From Methanomassiliicoccaceae archaeon (GTDB lineage: Archaea > Thermoplasmatota > Thermoplasmata > Methanomassiliicoccales > Methanomethylophilaceae): a stretch of 25,453 bases of DNA. Below are positions 1 to 8,500 of this stretch, piece after piece. The position numbers and the translations under genes are program-made. Below the pieces are notes generated by a model. The model did no database searches. It was not told where the DNA came from and saw only the letters and a program-made list of their open reading frames with translations. Within the stretch, counting starts at the first letter, position 1. Every line of letters starts with the position of its first letter. Location of the stretch: the NCBI GenBank assembly GCA_031254685.1, contig JAIRTZ010000141.1, positions 1 through 25,453 of the forward strand, written 5' to 3'.

Positions 1-578
1 CTGTCGATCTCATTGTGTATCAGGACCATGCAGTGGTCCGCGTGGAGACTGTGCGGCCCCACGGAGACCTTCTCCGCGCCATGCTGCATTACGATATTCT
101 CCTCTTCTTCGGTAAGGTCCGCATTATCGCTTATCACAAAGACCGGGTCATCGGGCAACTTTCCGGCTCTGACATCATTGCCGTCCTCTTTCAGATATAC
201 CGGCTTTCCTTTTTCAGAAAGCATTTTTATCACGTCCTCGAAGGACATCCTGGATATGTATATCCCCGGCGATGATCTTACTTCCTCTTCCTCGATTTTT
301 TTCAGGAGGGCGTTCCTGATAAGAGAAGATGTGCTCCTTTCGTCGGGATTGAGATATCTTAATTCGCTGCCTATGAAGCGCACGGTCTTCGGCGCGTCGG
401 TCCCTCCCGTGAGTATCAGGAACAATTCCGCGTCCGTTCTTATGGAATGGCTGAGGAAGAACGCCGAGTTGACGCATCTCACCAGCAGGTCCAGTCTCCC
501 GGCCCCGCCGGCGTTGTCGTCCAGTTTAAAATCACCTGTGGTCAGCGCCCGGTGGCCGATCACCACGAATCGGATCAT
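1..578 (-). CDS. trmY: tRNA (pseudouridine(54)-N(1))-methyltransferase, 3' end cut by window edge
   Basis: This SPOUT-class enzyme methylates N1 of pseudouridine 54 in the T-loop of archaeal tRNAs, giving m1-psi where bacteria have ribothymidine. The 192 visible codons start at ATG 578-576 and run off the left edge with no stop. Conserved family stretches are readable: GGAGRLDLLVRC near residues 24-35, FFLSHSIRTDAE, then GSELRYLNPDERS, SPGIYISR, and a C-terminal GPHSLHADHC..LIHNEID block close to the SAM-binding knot. Known family members are about 195-205 aa, so only a few C-terminal residues are missing. The ATG overlaps the srp54 stop as ATGA, so the two are probably one transcript with coupled translation. 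Identification rests on recall of the M. jannaschii homolog and is strong. Confidence 0.9.
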   Translation of the reverse strand, partial: MIRFVVIGHRALTTGDFKLDDNAGGAGRLDLLVRCVNSAFFLSHSIRTDAELFLILTGGTDAPKTVRFIGSELRYLNPDERSTSSLIRNALLKKIEEEEVRSSPGIYISRMSFEDVIKMLSEKGKPVYLKEDGNDVRAGKLPDDPVFVISDNADLTEEEENIVMQHGAEKVSVGPHSLHADHCMVLIHNEID

Positions 579-1912
579 ATATCAAGATCACCGGTACCGA
601 TCTGCTTCATCATCTTCTTGCGCATCTTGCGGTCGCCCATGAAGTTCTTCATTGCCTTCTTGCTCTGCGTATACTGTTTGATGAGCTCGCGCACATCGTG
701 CGGCGTGACGCCGGCGCCGTACGCGATCCTGTTGATGCGCGAACCTTTGATCACGCGGGGGTCCTCCATCTCCGCGTCGGTCATGGAATCCATTATGACG
801 CGGAACTTCCTGAGCTTCGCCTGGGACTGTTCGTAATCGATCTTGTCCTCCATCTTGCTCATGCCGGGGATCATGCTCATCACCTTCTTCAGAGGGCCCA
901 TTTTGGTCACCGCCTCCATTTGGGTGTACATGTCCTTCAGCGTGAATTTTCCAGACATGATATGTTTCGACGCATCTTCGACGTCTTCGTCGCCCTCGAA
1001 CTCCTCCTTGGCGATGTCGATCAGCGACGAGAGGTCGCCCATTCCCAATAACCGCGAGATGAACTTCTTGGCGTCGAACGGCTCGAAGTCGCGTATATGT
1101 TCGCCGACACCGAGGAACACTATCCTTGCGTCCGTCTTGGCGACGGCGCTGAGCGCCCCGCCTCCCTTTGCGGTGCCGTCCATCTTGGTAAGTATCACGC
1201 CGGTCACGCCGACGGCCTTGTGGAACGCGTCCGCCTGCGGGCCGGCCTGCTGACCGACCTGCGAATCCAATACGAGCAGCCTTTCCTTCGGTTTGGCGGC
1301 CGCCGCGACGTCCTTCAGCTCTTGGATCAGATCTGCCTCGAGCGCATGCCTTCCGGACGTGTCTATTATTATTACCTTCTTATCTTTGAAATGTTCTAAA
1401 CCTCTTTTGACAACGCCGGGCGCGTCCTTCGTTCCCGGTTCGCCGTAAACGTCGACGCCGACCTTCTCGCCCAATTGTTTAAGCTGATCGTACGCCGCCG
1501 GACGGTGAACGTCGGCGGCGATCATGCCGACGCGGAAACCCTTCTTGGAGAACAGCAGCGCCAGCTTTCCGCAGCTTGTTGTCTTCCCCTGACCGTAAAG
1601 ACCGACCATCATGATCGTCTGCGGTTCCATGCGGAGACCTTCGCCGTTGTCGAGGAGCTTCACGAGCTCCTCATAGATTATATTCACAACGTGCTCCTTC
1701 GGCCCTTTCCCTGCGGGCGGTTTCTCGTCCATTGCACGCTCTTTGATCTTCTTCGTAAGTCCGAGGACCATCTGAACATTGACATCAGCCTGCAGCAGAG
1801 CCCTCTGGAGGTCCTTTACAACATCGTCGATGAGCTGTTCATTGATGCTGTTCGCCCCTGTGAGCTTTGAGAGAACATTTCTCAGGGACTTTCCGAGACC
1901 TTCCAATACCAT
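575..1912 (-). CDS. srp54: Signal recognition particle GTPase SRP54
   Basis: This GTPase subunit of the signal recognition particle binds 7S RNA and the signal peptides of nascent chains, and docks on FtsY at the membrane. It has 445 aa, normal for archaea. The N-domain helical bundle covers about residues 1-90. The G domain has a P-loop GLYGQGKTT near residue 104, DTSGRH as the G3 motif and TKMDGTAKGGG as G4. The M domain is rich in Met, with MSGKFTLKDMYTQMEAV, MSMIPGMSKM and a basic MGDRKMRKKMM tail. The P-loop differs from the usual GLQGSGKTT. A TATA-like TTTATTAT lies 31 nt before the ATG, so the mRNA is probably leaderless. No Shine-Dalgarno sequence is seen. The stop overlaps the trmY start. 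Confidence 0.96.
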   Translation of the reverse strand: MVLEGLGKSLRNVLSKLTGANSINEQLIDDVVKDLQRALLQADVNVQMVLGLTKKIKERAMDEKPPAGKGPKEHVVNIIYEELVKLLDNGEGLRMEPQTIMMVGLYGQGKTTSCGKLALLFSKKGFRVGMIAADVHRPAAYDQLKQLGEKVGVDVYGEPGTKDAPGVVKRGLEHFKDKKVIIIDTSGRHALEADLIQELKDVAAAAKPKERLLVLDSQVGQQAGPQADAFHKAVGVTGVILTKMDGTAKGGGALSAVAKTDARIVFLGVGEHIRDFEPFDAKKFISRLLGMGDLSSLIDIAKEEFEGDEDVEDASKHIMSGKFTLKDMYTQMEAVTKMGPLKKVMSMIPGMSKMEDKIDYEQSQAKLRKFRVIMDSMTDAEMEDPRVIKGSRINRIAYGAGVTPHDVRELIKQYTQSKKAMKNFMGDRKMRKKMMKQIGTGDLDI

Positions 1913-1935
1913 ATTGACGGTAGAGTGTCTGCTTC

Positions 1936-1943
1936 ATAATAAA
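1936..1943 (-). promoter_or_regulatory. TATA box of srp54 (leaderless spacing)
   Basis: The minus strand reads TTTATTAT with its first T 31 nt upstream of the srp54 ATG. This is the spacing at which archaeal TBP/TFB place the transcription start on the start codon itself. Confidence 0.55.
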
Positions 1944-1961
1944 CGTTTGCGAGAATAGATA

Positions 1962-2025
1962 TTGGAAAGAGTCCAGCCAGTCAGAAGGGATGGGATGCAC
2001 TCTACGGGACTGGACCTTGTTCCAA
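1962..2025 (-). ncRNA. Candidate small structured RNA, family unknown
   Basis: On the minus strand this segment folds back on itself. TTGGA (1962-1966) pairs with TCCAA (2021-2025), AAG (1967-1969) with CTT (2016-2018), and GTCCAG (1971-1976) with CTGGAC (2010-2015). That gives 14 pairs with two single-base bulges, capped by a loop of 33 nt. A TATA box TTTATATA lies 24-31 nt before the 5' end of the stem, so the predicted transcription start falls on the first stem bases. It could equally be a structured 5' leader of srp54. I see no clear C/D boxes, and no ACA box 3 nt after the stem. Confidence 0.35.
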
Positions 2026-2048
2026 CAAACCACTATTAATTGGGTGGT

Positions 2049-2056
2049 ATATAAAG
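2049..2056 (-). promoter_or_regulatory. Second TATA box upstream of srp54, reading leftwards
   Basis: The minus strand reads TTTATATA (preceded by C), a near-perfect archaeal TATA box. It is about 137 nt from the srp54 ATG, too far to be its leaderless promoter. It would start transcription near 2025, exactly at the hairpin. Confidence 0.5.
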
Positions 2057-2215
2057 TTTATTTTAACTATACGAAACTGGTCAAAATTTTCAATAACGTC
2101 ATGTTTTTGATCGTTCCGCAGTATAACGGGGGTCATAAAAACCATATGCCAGACGTGCCCGGAAGACGTCCCGGAAAATGAGGGAATTTGAGCATCCGAG
2201 CTTGGGGAACACGCA

Positions 2216-2230
2216 GAAAAAGAATAAAGG
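2216..2230 (-). terminator. T-rich tract downstream of the coiled-coil gene
   Basis: The minus strand reads CCTTTATTCTTTTTC starting about 28 nt after the stop of the coiled-coil gene. Archaeal RNA polymerase commonly terminates at such T-rich tracts without a hairpin. Low certainty. Confidence 0.3.
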
Positions 2231-2257
2231 AGGGTGTTTAAGTGGTTTTTTTAATCG

Positions 2258-3193
2258 TCAGAGGTACCCGGACTTCTGTAACGCCATAAGGTCCTCGGTG
2301 CTCAGTTTCTCGCCGGCCTTGAAGCGTTCGAATATCTCTTCCGCCTCTTTCTTGGACTCGTTGTCAACTTTCTTCCTGCGGTCCTTGGCCTTCTTGTTCT
2401 TTATCGCGCCGACGTCCTTGTCCATCTCGTGGACGGACTTGATCTGCTCGATGTGCTTCTTGTGCTCCTCGTCCGCCTGAGTCTTGCACTCAATGAACTT
2501 TTCCTGTGCGCCGTCCGCTTCCTTTCTAAGCTTATCGGCCTCGTCGTACAATCTTATCATGTCGTCGTGCGACGCCTGCGCCGCGCGTGCATGCTCCGAG
2601 ACCGCTTTATGGAAAACTTCCGCCTGCGCCTTAGCCTCCCTCAGCTGGCGTACGAGCTCTTTGACCTCGCCGCCCTGTTCGGATGCCTTCTCCTTCTCCT
2701 CGATCTGTCTTGCGAGGAGCGATATCTGTTTCAGGAGGTCGTCCTCCTTCTTCTTCTCCAGCGGTTTGGTCTGCTGTGTGAATTCAAGATCGCGTAATTG
2801 TTTCTTCAGCTGTTTTATCGGAACATCGCCTTCGGCCCTCTTCTCGGGCACGGCATCCCTATCCTTTCTGAGCGCTGAAACCTTATCGTTGAGCTCTGTG
2901 ACCTTCTTGTTCCATTCGTCACGGGAGTCTTTCGATTCCCTTACTTTGACGTTATGTTCGTCACGGGTATCGCGGTGCTTGCTGGCATCCTCGATCAGAG
3001 TGCGCACCTGTGTGTTCAGTGCGTCCCTTTTCACGACCCATTCTTTCGTCTGCTTATTCAGGTCATCTCTCAAACGTCTGTGCTTCTCGGCATCATTGTT
3101 CATGATACTGCGTTTCTGCTCCAGTGTTTCAAGGTCTTCAGATGATTGTTGTTGTTCCTCCACAAATTCTTCCATTACATCCACGCTCAACAT
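2258..3193 (-). CDS. Archaeal coiled-coil protein (COG1340-like)
   Basis: This 311-aa, highly charged protein is almost entirely heptad-patterned coiled coil. Lys, Glu, Asp, Arg and Gln dominate from about residue 10 to 285, followed by a short conserved-looking tail, FERFKAGEKLSTEDLMALQKSGYL split across the end. That tail and the overall layout match the archaeal coiled-coil family COG1340, whose function is not established. There is no signal peptide, membrane segment or catalytic motif, so it is presumably cytoplasmic. The start at ATG 3193 is uncertain; ATG 3175 (MEEF...) is an alternative, and neither has a clear Shine-Dalgarno sequence. The gene stands alone, with a hairpin in its putative leader. 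Confidence 0.75.
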   Translation of the reverse strand: MLSVDVMEEFVEEQQQSSEDLETLEQKRSIMNNDAEKHRRLRDDLNKQTKEWVVKRDALNTQVRTLIEDASKHRDTRDEHNVKVRESKDSRDEWNKKVTELNDKVSALRKDRDAVPEKRAEGDVPIKQLKKQLRDLEFTQQTKPLEKKKEDDLLKQISLLARQIEEKEKASEQGGEVKELVRQLREAKAQAEVFHKAVSEHARAAQASHDDMIRLYDEADKLRKEADGAQEKFIECKTQADEEHKKHIEQIKSVHEMDKDVGAIKNKKAKDRRKKVDNESKKEAEEIFERFKAGEKLSTEDLMALQKSGYL

Positions 3194-3205
3194 TCAGTAC
3201 AACAC

Positions 3206-3228
3206 GACCGCAAGGGGGGTAAGCGGTC
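3206..3228. repeat. Perfect inverted repeat in the coiled-coil gene leader
   Basis: GACCGC (3206-3211) and GCGGTC (3223-3228) are separated by an 11-nt spacer containing a run of six G on the plus strand. The dyad lies 13-35 nt before the ATG of the coiled-coil gene and overlaps the probable transcription start. It could act as an operator or as a 5' leader hairpin. Confidence 0.45.
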
Positions 3229-3240
3229 GAACAACCATCC

Positions 3241-3248
3241 TAATAAAG
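3241..3248 (-). promoter_or_regulatory. Possible TATA box of the coiled-coil gene
   Basis: The minus strand reads CTTTATTA. It would place the transcription start near 3220, giving a leader of about 27 nt that includes part of the 3206-3228 dyad. A second AT-rich element, TTATAAAC on the minus strand around 3254-3262, is an alternative. Confidence 0.35.
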
Positions 3249-3375
3249 ATGCCGTTTATAATACTTTGCCTTAATACCACGCGTCCGTACGTAATATAAA
3301 ATGCCGACGGGATTTTCAGACGGACGCCGAGACCGTGTTTTCGCATTAACGGACGTTCACGGCACCGATCCGGCA

Positions 3376-3444
3376 TGCCTCCGGCCGACGGATGGTCTGC
3401 GCAGGCAGGCCGGCGGTGACGGCGGCGGGAACAGCATCCCGCCG
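3376..3444. other. GC-rich segment with nested stem-loops before purB
   Basis: The 298-bp spacer between the coiled-coil gene and purB contains a GC-rich block able to form two stems. CCGGCC (3381-3386) pairs with GGCCGG (3408-3413) and extends by two more pairs past a mismatch. CGGCGGG (3423-3429) pairs with CCCGCCG (3438-3444) around an 8-nt loop. The palindrome CTGCGCAG (3397-3404) lies inside the first stem. The purB TATA element also reads TTATAAAC on the minus strand and would start a leftward RNA at about this block. No protein-coding signal is convincing here. RNA gene or regulatory leader remains open. Confidence 0.35.
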
Positions 3445-3461
3445 ATTCGGCGTGCGGAAAG

Positions 3462-3468
3462 TTTATAA
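3462..3468 (+). promoter_or_regulatory. TATA box of purB (leaderless spacing)
   Basis: TTTATAA begins 30 nt before the purB ATG, the classic archaeal leaderless distance. No Shine-Dalgarno sequence precedes the ATG. Confidence 0.6.
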
Positions 3469-3491
3469 CGTGATTATTTTTAAAGCGGTAC

Positions 3492-4856
3492 ATGAGCGAC
3501 CTTTGCCCGCTTGATTACCGGTACGGCCGAAAGGACATGAAGAGGATATTCTCCGAGGAGAGCAGACTGCAGTATCAGATGGATGTCGAGGCCGCCTTGG
3601 CGAGGGCTCACGCTTCGCTGGGAACGATATCGAGGGAGCATGCCGACGAGATATCGAGGATATCCGATCTGAGATACGTCACAGTCGAACGCGTGAACGC
3701 GATCGAGAAGGAAACGAGGCACGACCTCATGGCGATGGTCAAGGCGATGACGGAACAATGCAAAGGCGATGCCGGGAAGTACGTACATCTCGGCGCCACG
3801 TCCAACGACATCGTCGATACCGCCGTTGCGCTGCAGATCAAGAACGCGCTTAGGATAATCGCCGATGATGTTGATATTTTCACGCTGACGCTTGCGAAAC
3901 TGGCAAAGAGGGAACGCAATACGTTGGAGATCGGGAGAACGCACGCGCAGTTCGCGGTCCCGATAACGTTCGGATTCAAGATAGCGGGATACGTCGCCGA
4001 GATGCTGCGCCACAGGGAACGTCTGATCCAGATAGCTCCTAGGGCATGCGCCGGGAAGATGGCCGGTGCGGTCGGCACGGGTGCGGCGCTGGGAAAGAAT
4101 TTCTTTGCCGTCCAGAAAGCGGTGATGAACGATCTTGAACTGGAATACGAACCGGCGGCGACGCAGGTGGTCGGAAGGGACCGTTACACCGAACTGATAT
4201 GCCTGCTGGCGACGATCGCCACATCCGTTGAGAGATACGCCACAGAGATACGCAACCTTCAGCGTTCCGAACTGTCCGAGGCGGCCGAGTATTTCGACCC
4301 GGCGAAACAGGTCGGGAGCTCAACGATGGCGCAGAAGAAGAATCCGATCAAGTCGGAGAACATCTGCGGATTGGCGAGAGTGGTCAGAGGCTTCGTCACG
4401 CCTATGTTCGAATCGCAGGTGCTTTGGCATGAGCGGGACCTTTCGAACTCAAGCGCGGAACGTTTCATACTGCCCCATGTGTTCGCATTGGTCGATGATA
4501 TGCTGTACAAGATGAACGATGTGTTCGCCAACCTCACCGTCAACAGGGAAAGGATGCTCGCCAACATCGAATCCGCGAAGGGGACGATCATGGCAGAGCC
4601 CGTGATGATGCGGATGACCGAACTGGGCATCGGAAGGCAGGATGCGCACGAGATCCTGCGTGAGGCGTCGATGATCGCGTCCTCGAAGAACGAGCATCTG
4701 CTTGACGTACTGCTCCGATGCGGGAAGCTGAAGGGCGTGATGTCCGAAAAGGATATACGCAGCGCAATGGACCCCGCGAACTACGTCGGCGGGGCGCCGA
4801 AGATCGTTGACAATATGGTGTCCGCGGCCGAGAAGGCGCTGAAAAAGAAGGTGTGA
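3492..4856 (+). CDS. purB: Adenylosuccinate lyase
   Basis: This enzyme cleaves fumarate from SAICAR in IMP synthesis and from adenylosuccinate in AMP synthesis. It is cytosolic and normally a homotetramer. The 454 aa match the usual length. The fumarase/aspartase-superfamily landmarks are present: HLGATSNDIVDTA near residues 95-107, GRTHAQ at about 148-153 with the catalytic His, and the flexible signature loop GSSTMAQKKNPIKSE at about 275-289 with the catalytic Ser. An ADSL C-terminal domain follows (ERFILPH... to the end). ATG 3492 sits 30 nt after a TATA box. The following membrane-protein gene starts inside the purB stop codon, so the two are likely co-translated. No other purine genes are nearby. 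Confidence 0.96.
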   Translation: MSDLCPLDYRYGRKDMKRIFSEESRLQYQMDVEAALARAHASLGTISREHADEISRISDLRYVTVERVNAIEKETRHDLMAMVKAMTEQCKGDAGKYVHLGATSNDIVDTAVALQIKNALRIIADDVDIFTLTLAKLAKRERNTLEIGRTHAQFAVPITFGFKIAGYVAEMLRHRERLIQIAPRACAGKMAGAVGTGAALGKNFFAVQKAVMNDLELEYEPAATQVVGRDRYTELICLLATIATSVERYATEIRNLQRSELSEAAEYFDPAKQVGSSTMAQKKNPIKSENICGLARVVRGFVTPMFESQVLWHERDLSNSSAERFILPHVFALVDDMLYKMNDVFANLTVNRERMLANIESAKGTIMAEPVMMRMTELGIGRQDAHEILREASMIASSKNEHLLDVLLRCGKLKGVMSEKDIRSAMDPANYVGGAPKIVDNMVSAAEKALKKKV

Positions 4857-5041
4857 GCTTGGTCTCCGAGGAAAAGAAAAGAAGGATTAAGCTGAGCGCC
4901 GTGTTCGGCGCCATCACCGGCACAGCGCTCGCTGTTGTGCTCTATCTCGTGACGACGCCGAACCCGATGTACTTCATACTGATACCGATAGCCGCGGGAA
5001 TGGCCGTCGGGCAGGCGTACATGATGCCCGAACCGGAGTGA
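4853..5041 (+). CDS. Small two-helix membrane protein of unknown function
   Basis: A 62-aa product begins at GTG 4853, which overlaps the purB stop as GTGTGA. A charged N-terminus (EEKKRRIK at about residues 6-13) is followed by two hydrophobic segments at about 15-34 and 38-56, with a short NP-containing turn between them and an acidic end (PEPE). I do not recognise the family. The base composition and the tight overlap with purB argue that it is real and translated by reinitiation. A start a few codons downstream is also possible. Its stop lies only 3 nt from the stop of the convergent flavin-binding gene. Confidence 0.65.
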   Translation: MSLVSEEKKRRIKLSAVFGAITGTALAVVLYLVTTPNPMYFILIPIAAGMAVGQAYMMPEPE

Positions 5042-5044
5042 GGG

Positions 5045-5440
5045 TCAGAGTATCTTCGCGCCCGCCGTCGGTCCCGGCTTCACCGAATACACGGAAGTCA
5101 CTTTCATCTTCAGCAATGTCTTCGCAGGCCTTCCCTTTGCGGATTCCTTCGCCGCTTCGTAGTCCGCTCCGGACGTCTCGACGGTTATCGTCCCCTTGAT
5201 CTGCCACGCGCCCGATGTTTCGGGGGACCAGATATAGAACGACGCGTTCGGGTTCTCCTTTACGTTCTGCAGGGTCTTCTGCATGAAGTTGTCGATTATC
5301 CAGACGGTCTCGTCATCATCGCGTATCGACATCATCCCCATGGGGGCCACGTTGGGCACTCCGGCCTTCGATGACGTTGCGAACGGAAATATCTTTATCT
5401 TGCCGAAATCTGCCTTTATCTCGCTTGTAAGCTTTACCAT
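5045..5440 (-). CDS. Pyridoxamine 5'-phosphate oxidase-like FMN-binding protein
   Basis: A 131-aa protein begins at ATG 5440 (MVKLTSEIKADFG). The pattern fits the split beta-barrel PNPOx-like family: an early strand FPFATSSKAGVPNVAPMG, then VWIIDNFMQKTLQNVKENPNASFYIW and a C-terminal WQIKGTITVET barrel strand. Small archaeal members bind FMN or F420-type cofactors and have poorly known substrates, so a pyridoxine role should not be assumed. The frame is open upstream to 5638, but the protein family begins at this Met and GGTG lies 5 nt before it. A TATA element (CTTATATTT) at 5472-5480 would give a leader of about 10 nt. The gene is divergent from the helicase gene. Confidence 0.82.
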   Translation of the reverse strand: MVKLTSEIKADFGKIKIFPFATSSKAGVPNVAPMGMMSIRDDDETVWIIDNFMQKTLQNVKENPNASFYIWSPETSGAWQIKGTITVETSGADYEAAKESAKGRPAKTLLKMKVTSVYSVKPGPTAGAKIL

Positions 5441-5471
5441 TTTTGCACCTGCGTTAGATAAAGAACGGTGA

Positions 5472-5480
5472 AATATAAGC
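5472..5480 (-). promoter_or_regulatory. TATA box of the PNPOx-like gene
   Basis: The minus strand reads CTTATATTT, with its TTATAT about 38 nt before the ATG. This places the transcription start roughly 8-12 nt upstream of the gene, consistent with the short leader carrying GGTG. Confidence 0.45.
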
Positions 5481-5520
5481 CTGTTGTCCGCGTCCGCGCG
5501 ATAGTTCGGGAAGCAAAGGG

Positions 5521-5528
5521 TTATACAT
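5521..5528 (+). promoter_or_regulatory. Probable TATA box of the large helicase gene
   Basis: TTATACAT lies 47 nt before GTG 5568. It would give a leader of about 20 nt that contains purine-rich AAGGGA (5557-5562), a plausible ribosome binding site for the GTG start. Confidence 0.4.
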
Positions 5529-5567
5529 GTTCTACGGCAATCCCCGTAGAGGATAGAAGGGACTACC

Positions 5568-8500
5568 GTGACGAAGAACGTTGCCAACGATATCGAAAAA
5601 CTGAGAGCGCAGCTGCTGGACCTGGGGAAGGCCAACAACCTCGTGAACTATCAGATCAAGGACGAGAGGTCGATCCAGATAACGGATTCCGATATGGAGG
5701 AAGTTCTCACAAAACTTGTGATCGACGGGGGAGGGCTTCGCGTCACGAACGTGAAGATGGCCGCCGCCGGGTCCGATGATCTCCGGTCATCGCTCTCACG
5801 GAGCGATATCGACGGTAAGCTGGAACGTCTGATCCAGCGTTACAAAGAGGATTTCGACGACCTCGGTTATACGACGGTGTTCCTCGCCCTGGGCTTCGTG
5901 GTATGGAAGGGCAAGGGCGGCGCCAAGGCGCCGATCGTGCTGATACCGGCCCGCCTTAAACGCGACGACCCCGGCAACGTCAGGATATTCTGGTCCGGCG
6001 ATGATGTCTGCGTTTCGCCGACGCTGATCGAGAAACTTAAGGAATCGAATGTCCGTGTTCCCGCGCTGGATGCTATCGAGACCGTCGCGGATATGCGCGC
6101 CTGCATCAACGCCATCAGAACGTCCATTGAAGGCCGCGCCGAATTCGGCATAAGCGAAAGTATCGTGATAGACGTTTTCGATTTCAGCAGGTCCGTGATG
6201 TACAACGACCTTGATACGTCCGCCTGGTCATCGATCTCCCCGCTGGTCAACAAGATCCTCAATCCCCCGACGGGCAACGTGGAGAAGAGCGCCGAACGCG
6301 ATATCCCGTCGTGCACATATTCGATACTCAACGCGGACGCGTCCCAGATGCATGTGATAATGGACGTCCTCGACGGCCATTCCGTTGTTGTGGAGGGCCC
6401 GCCGGGGACCGGTAAATCCCAAACGATCGCCAACATAATCGCCGAATGCCTCGGTAACGGAAAGACCGTGCTGTTCGTGAGCGAGAAGATGGCCGCGCTG
6501 AACATCGTCAAGAAACGTCTGGACGAGGCGGTCCTGTCCCGTTACGTGCTGGAACTGCACAGCGAGAACTCCAACCGTAAGAACTTCCTGAAGGAAATGG
6601 AAAGGTCGATGACCTACGAGGCGGTCACCGAACCGCTGTCGGAACAGGAATGCACCAAGCTTGAGCGCGTACGCAGCGAACTGGACGCATACGCGGGCGC
6701 GATATCCGCTCCGATAGGCAACCGCGGCCTCTCGCCGTATCAGCTCATCGGGATGCGCGAATCCGCGACCGCCAACATAAAAAGAAGGAGACGCAACCCG
6801 ATACGCGTCGAAATAAAGGGCCCCAGGGATATCGACGATGAGAAATGGGACGCCCTCGTCTCTTTGTTAAGGTCCGCCGCGGACATAATGCCGCAGGTCA
6901 TGCCCGTGAAGAAGAACGTCTGGAGGGACCATAAGGTATGCAACCTCACCCCGGACCGCGAGCACTCGCTCCGCGACAACATAGCGAACGTCAACAAACG
7001 GCTGGACGACGTGAACACATCGTCCAAGGACGTATGCAAGATAATAGGCGTGGCGGTACCGCAGACGCTGACCGAGATAGCGGAATTGAACGAGACGTGC
7101 GAGAGCATGCGGAAATACGGCGGCGTTGCGTTAAAAGAGATAATGGACGACGACACCGAGGGATACATCAAAGCTACCGAACCGATGATCGCCGCCGTGT
7201 TCTCGTTACAGGGGCTCCGGAATGACATACTTGCGAAATACAATGAGAAGATGCTGGAGATCGACGTGAAGGACGTCGCCGCCAGGTATGAGAGATCATC
7301 GAAAAGCCTGCTGCGCCGCGGCGAGGCGAAAGAGATCAAGAGGATGCTCGATTCCCACTGCCGTTCCGGCCCGATCGCCGAGGCGGACATACCCGGCGAT
7401 CTGGATAAAGTGGCGAAGTATCAGAACGAGCTGAAGGCGTTCGCCTCCTTCGACCCGAAGAGCCTCTTCGGCGACAGATGGCGCGGTGCGGCATCCGACG
7501 CCGCCGAACTGCGCGGGATACGCGACTGGACGGTGACCGTGAAAAAGAACGTCAAGAACGGGAAGTTCACCGACACCACCGCGCTGCTTATCTCACGGGG
7601 AACGGCGGGCACCGCGCTTGAGCCGAAGATCGCGGAAATGAATCTCTGCGTGGGCGACCTCCTGCGTTCGATGGGCATCATCGACGGCATCCTCGGCCCC
7701 ACCGTCAGAGAGGAACGGGCCGACCTGAAACCGGCATCGATAAGGAAATGGCTGAAGGACCTCTCGTCGAACATGGACTCGCTGAGGCCGTGGAGCAACT
7801 ACTGCGACCTTTTGAACAAATTCGAGAATACGCCGATATCCGAGATGGCGGCGAGGATGTGCTCCGGCGACATACACCCGCAGGACCTGGTCGATTCCTT
7901 CGTTCTGAATTTCTCGGGTGCGCTGCTTGCGGAGGCCGTTAACGAAAGGATCGCATTAAAGACGTTCACGTTCGAGGCGCACGATATGCGCATCAGGGAC
8001 CACGACGTCCTGGACAGGACGATACTGGACCTTAACAAACAGAAGCTCGCCGCCCGTCTGGCGAAGATGACGTCATCCAGGATGCTGGACGAGGACGAGA
8101 AGATAAGGATCCTGAAGGGAGAGTTCAACCGCGGCCACGGACAGATGTCCGTCCGCAAGATAATGAATCTCGCGGGAAAGGCGGTCCAGTCGATCAAGCC
8201 GTGCTTCATGATGTCGCCGCGTTCCGTGGCGCAGTTCCTCGGCCGCGGCGATACGAAATTCGATATCGTGATATTCGACGAGGCATCCCAGGTGCAGCCC
8301 GCGGAATCCGTCGGGTCGCTGATGAGGGCCGATCAGGCGGTGATAATGGGAGATTCGAAACAGCTGCCGCCGACGTCGTTCTTCGAAAAGAAGGGCGACA
8401 GCACCAATGACGTCGCCGTTGTCACCGACATGGAAAGTCTGCTTAACCTGTGCCGCGCCGCATTGCCGATACGCGTGCTGTCGTGGCATTACAGGAGCCG

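Larger units (their letters stand above)
1913..2257. other. Intergenic region srp54 / coiled-coil gene
   Basis: This 345-bp stretch has no convincing protein gene. It holds the srp54 TATA box, a bulged hairpin at 1962-2025 preceded by a second minus-strand TATA box at 2049-2056, and an imperfect tandem repeat at 2151-2163 and 2164-2175 (AGACGT-G-CCCGGA then AGACGT-CCCGGA). It also holds a T-rich minus-strand tract near 2216-2230 that may end the upstream transcript. A 63-codon open frame on the plus strand (1990-2181) lacks a ribosome site and resembles no family I know. Confidence 0.5.

Noticed and set aside
2151..2175. Tandem 12-13-nt repeat AGACGT(G)CCCGGA
   Set aside because: Only two imperfect units with no spacer pattern. 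This is too little for a CRISPR or functional repeat claim.
1990..2181. A 63-codon plus-strand open frame in the srp54 spacer
   Set aside because: No ribosome site, AT-rich composition unlike coding DNA here, and it overlaps the candidate hairpin RNA and its promoter.
3194..3493. A 99-codon minus-strand open frame before purB
   Set aside because: It spans the purB promoter and the GC-rich stems and has Arg/Cys/Pro-rich random composition, so it is not a credible protein.
4039..4323. Minus-strand open frames inside purB
   Set aside because: They lie opposite conserved catalytic segments of adenylosuccinate lyase and are shadows.
5527..5556. A short ATG frame before the helicase ending in TAG, considered as a pyrrolysine readthrough case
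   Set aside because: Reading through the TAG meets a TGA five codons later and never joins the helicase frame.
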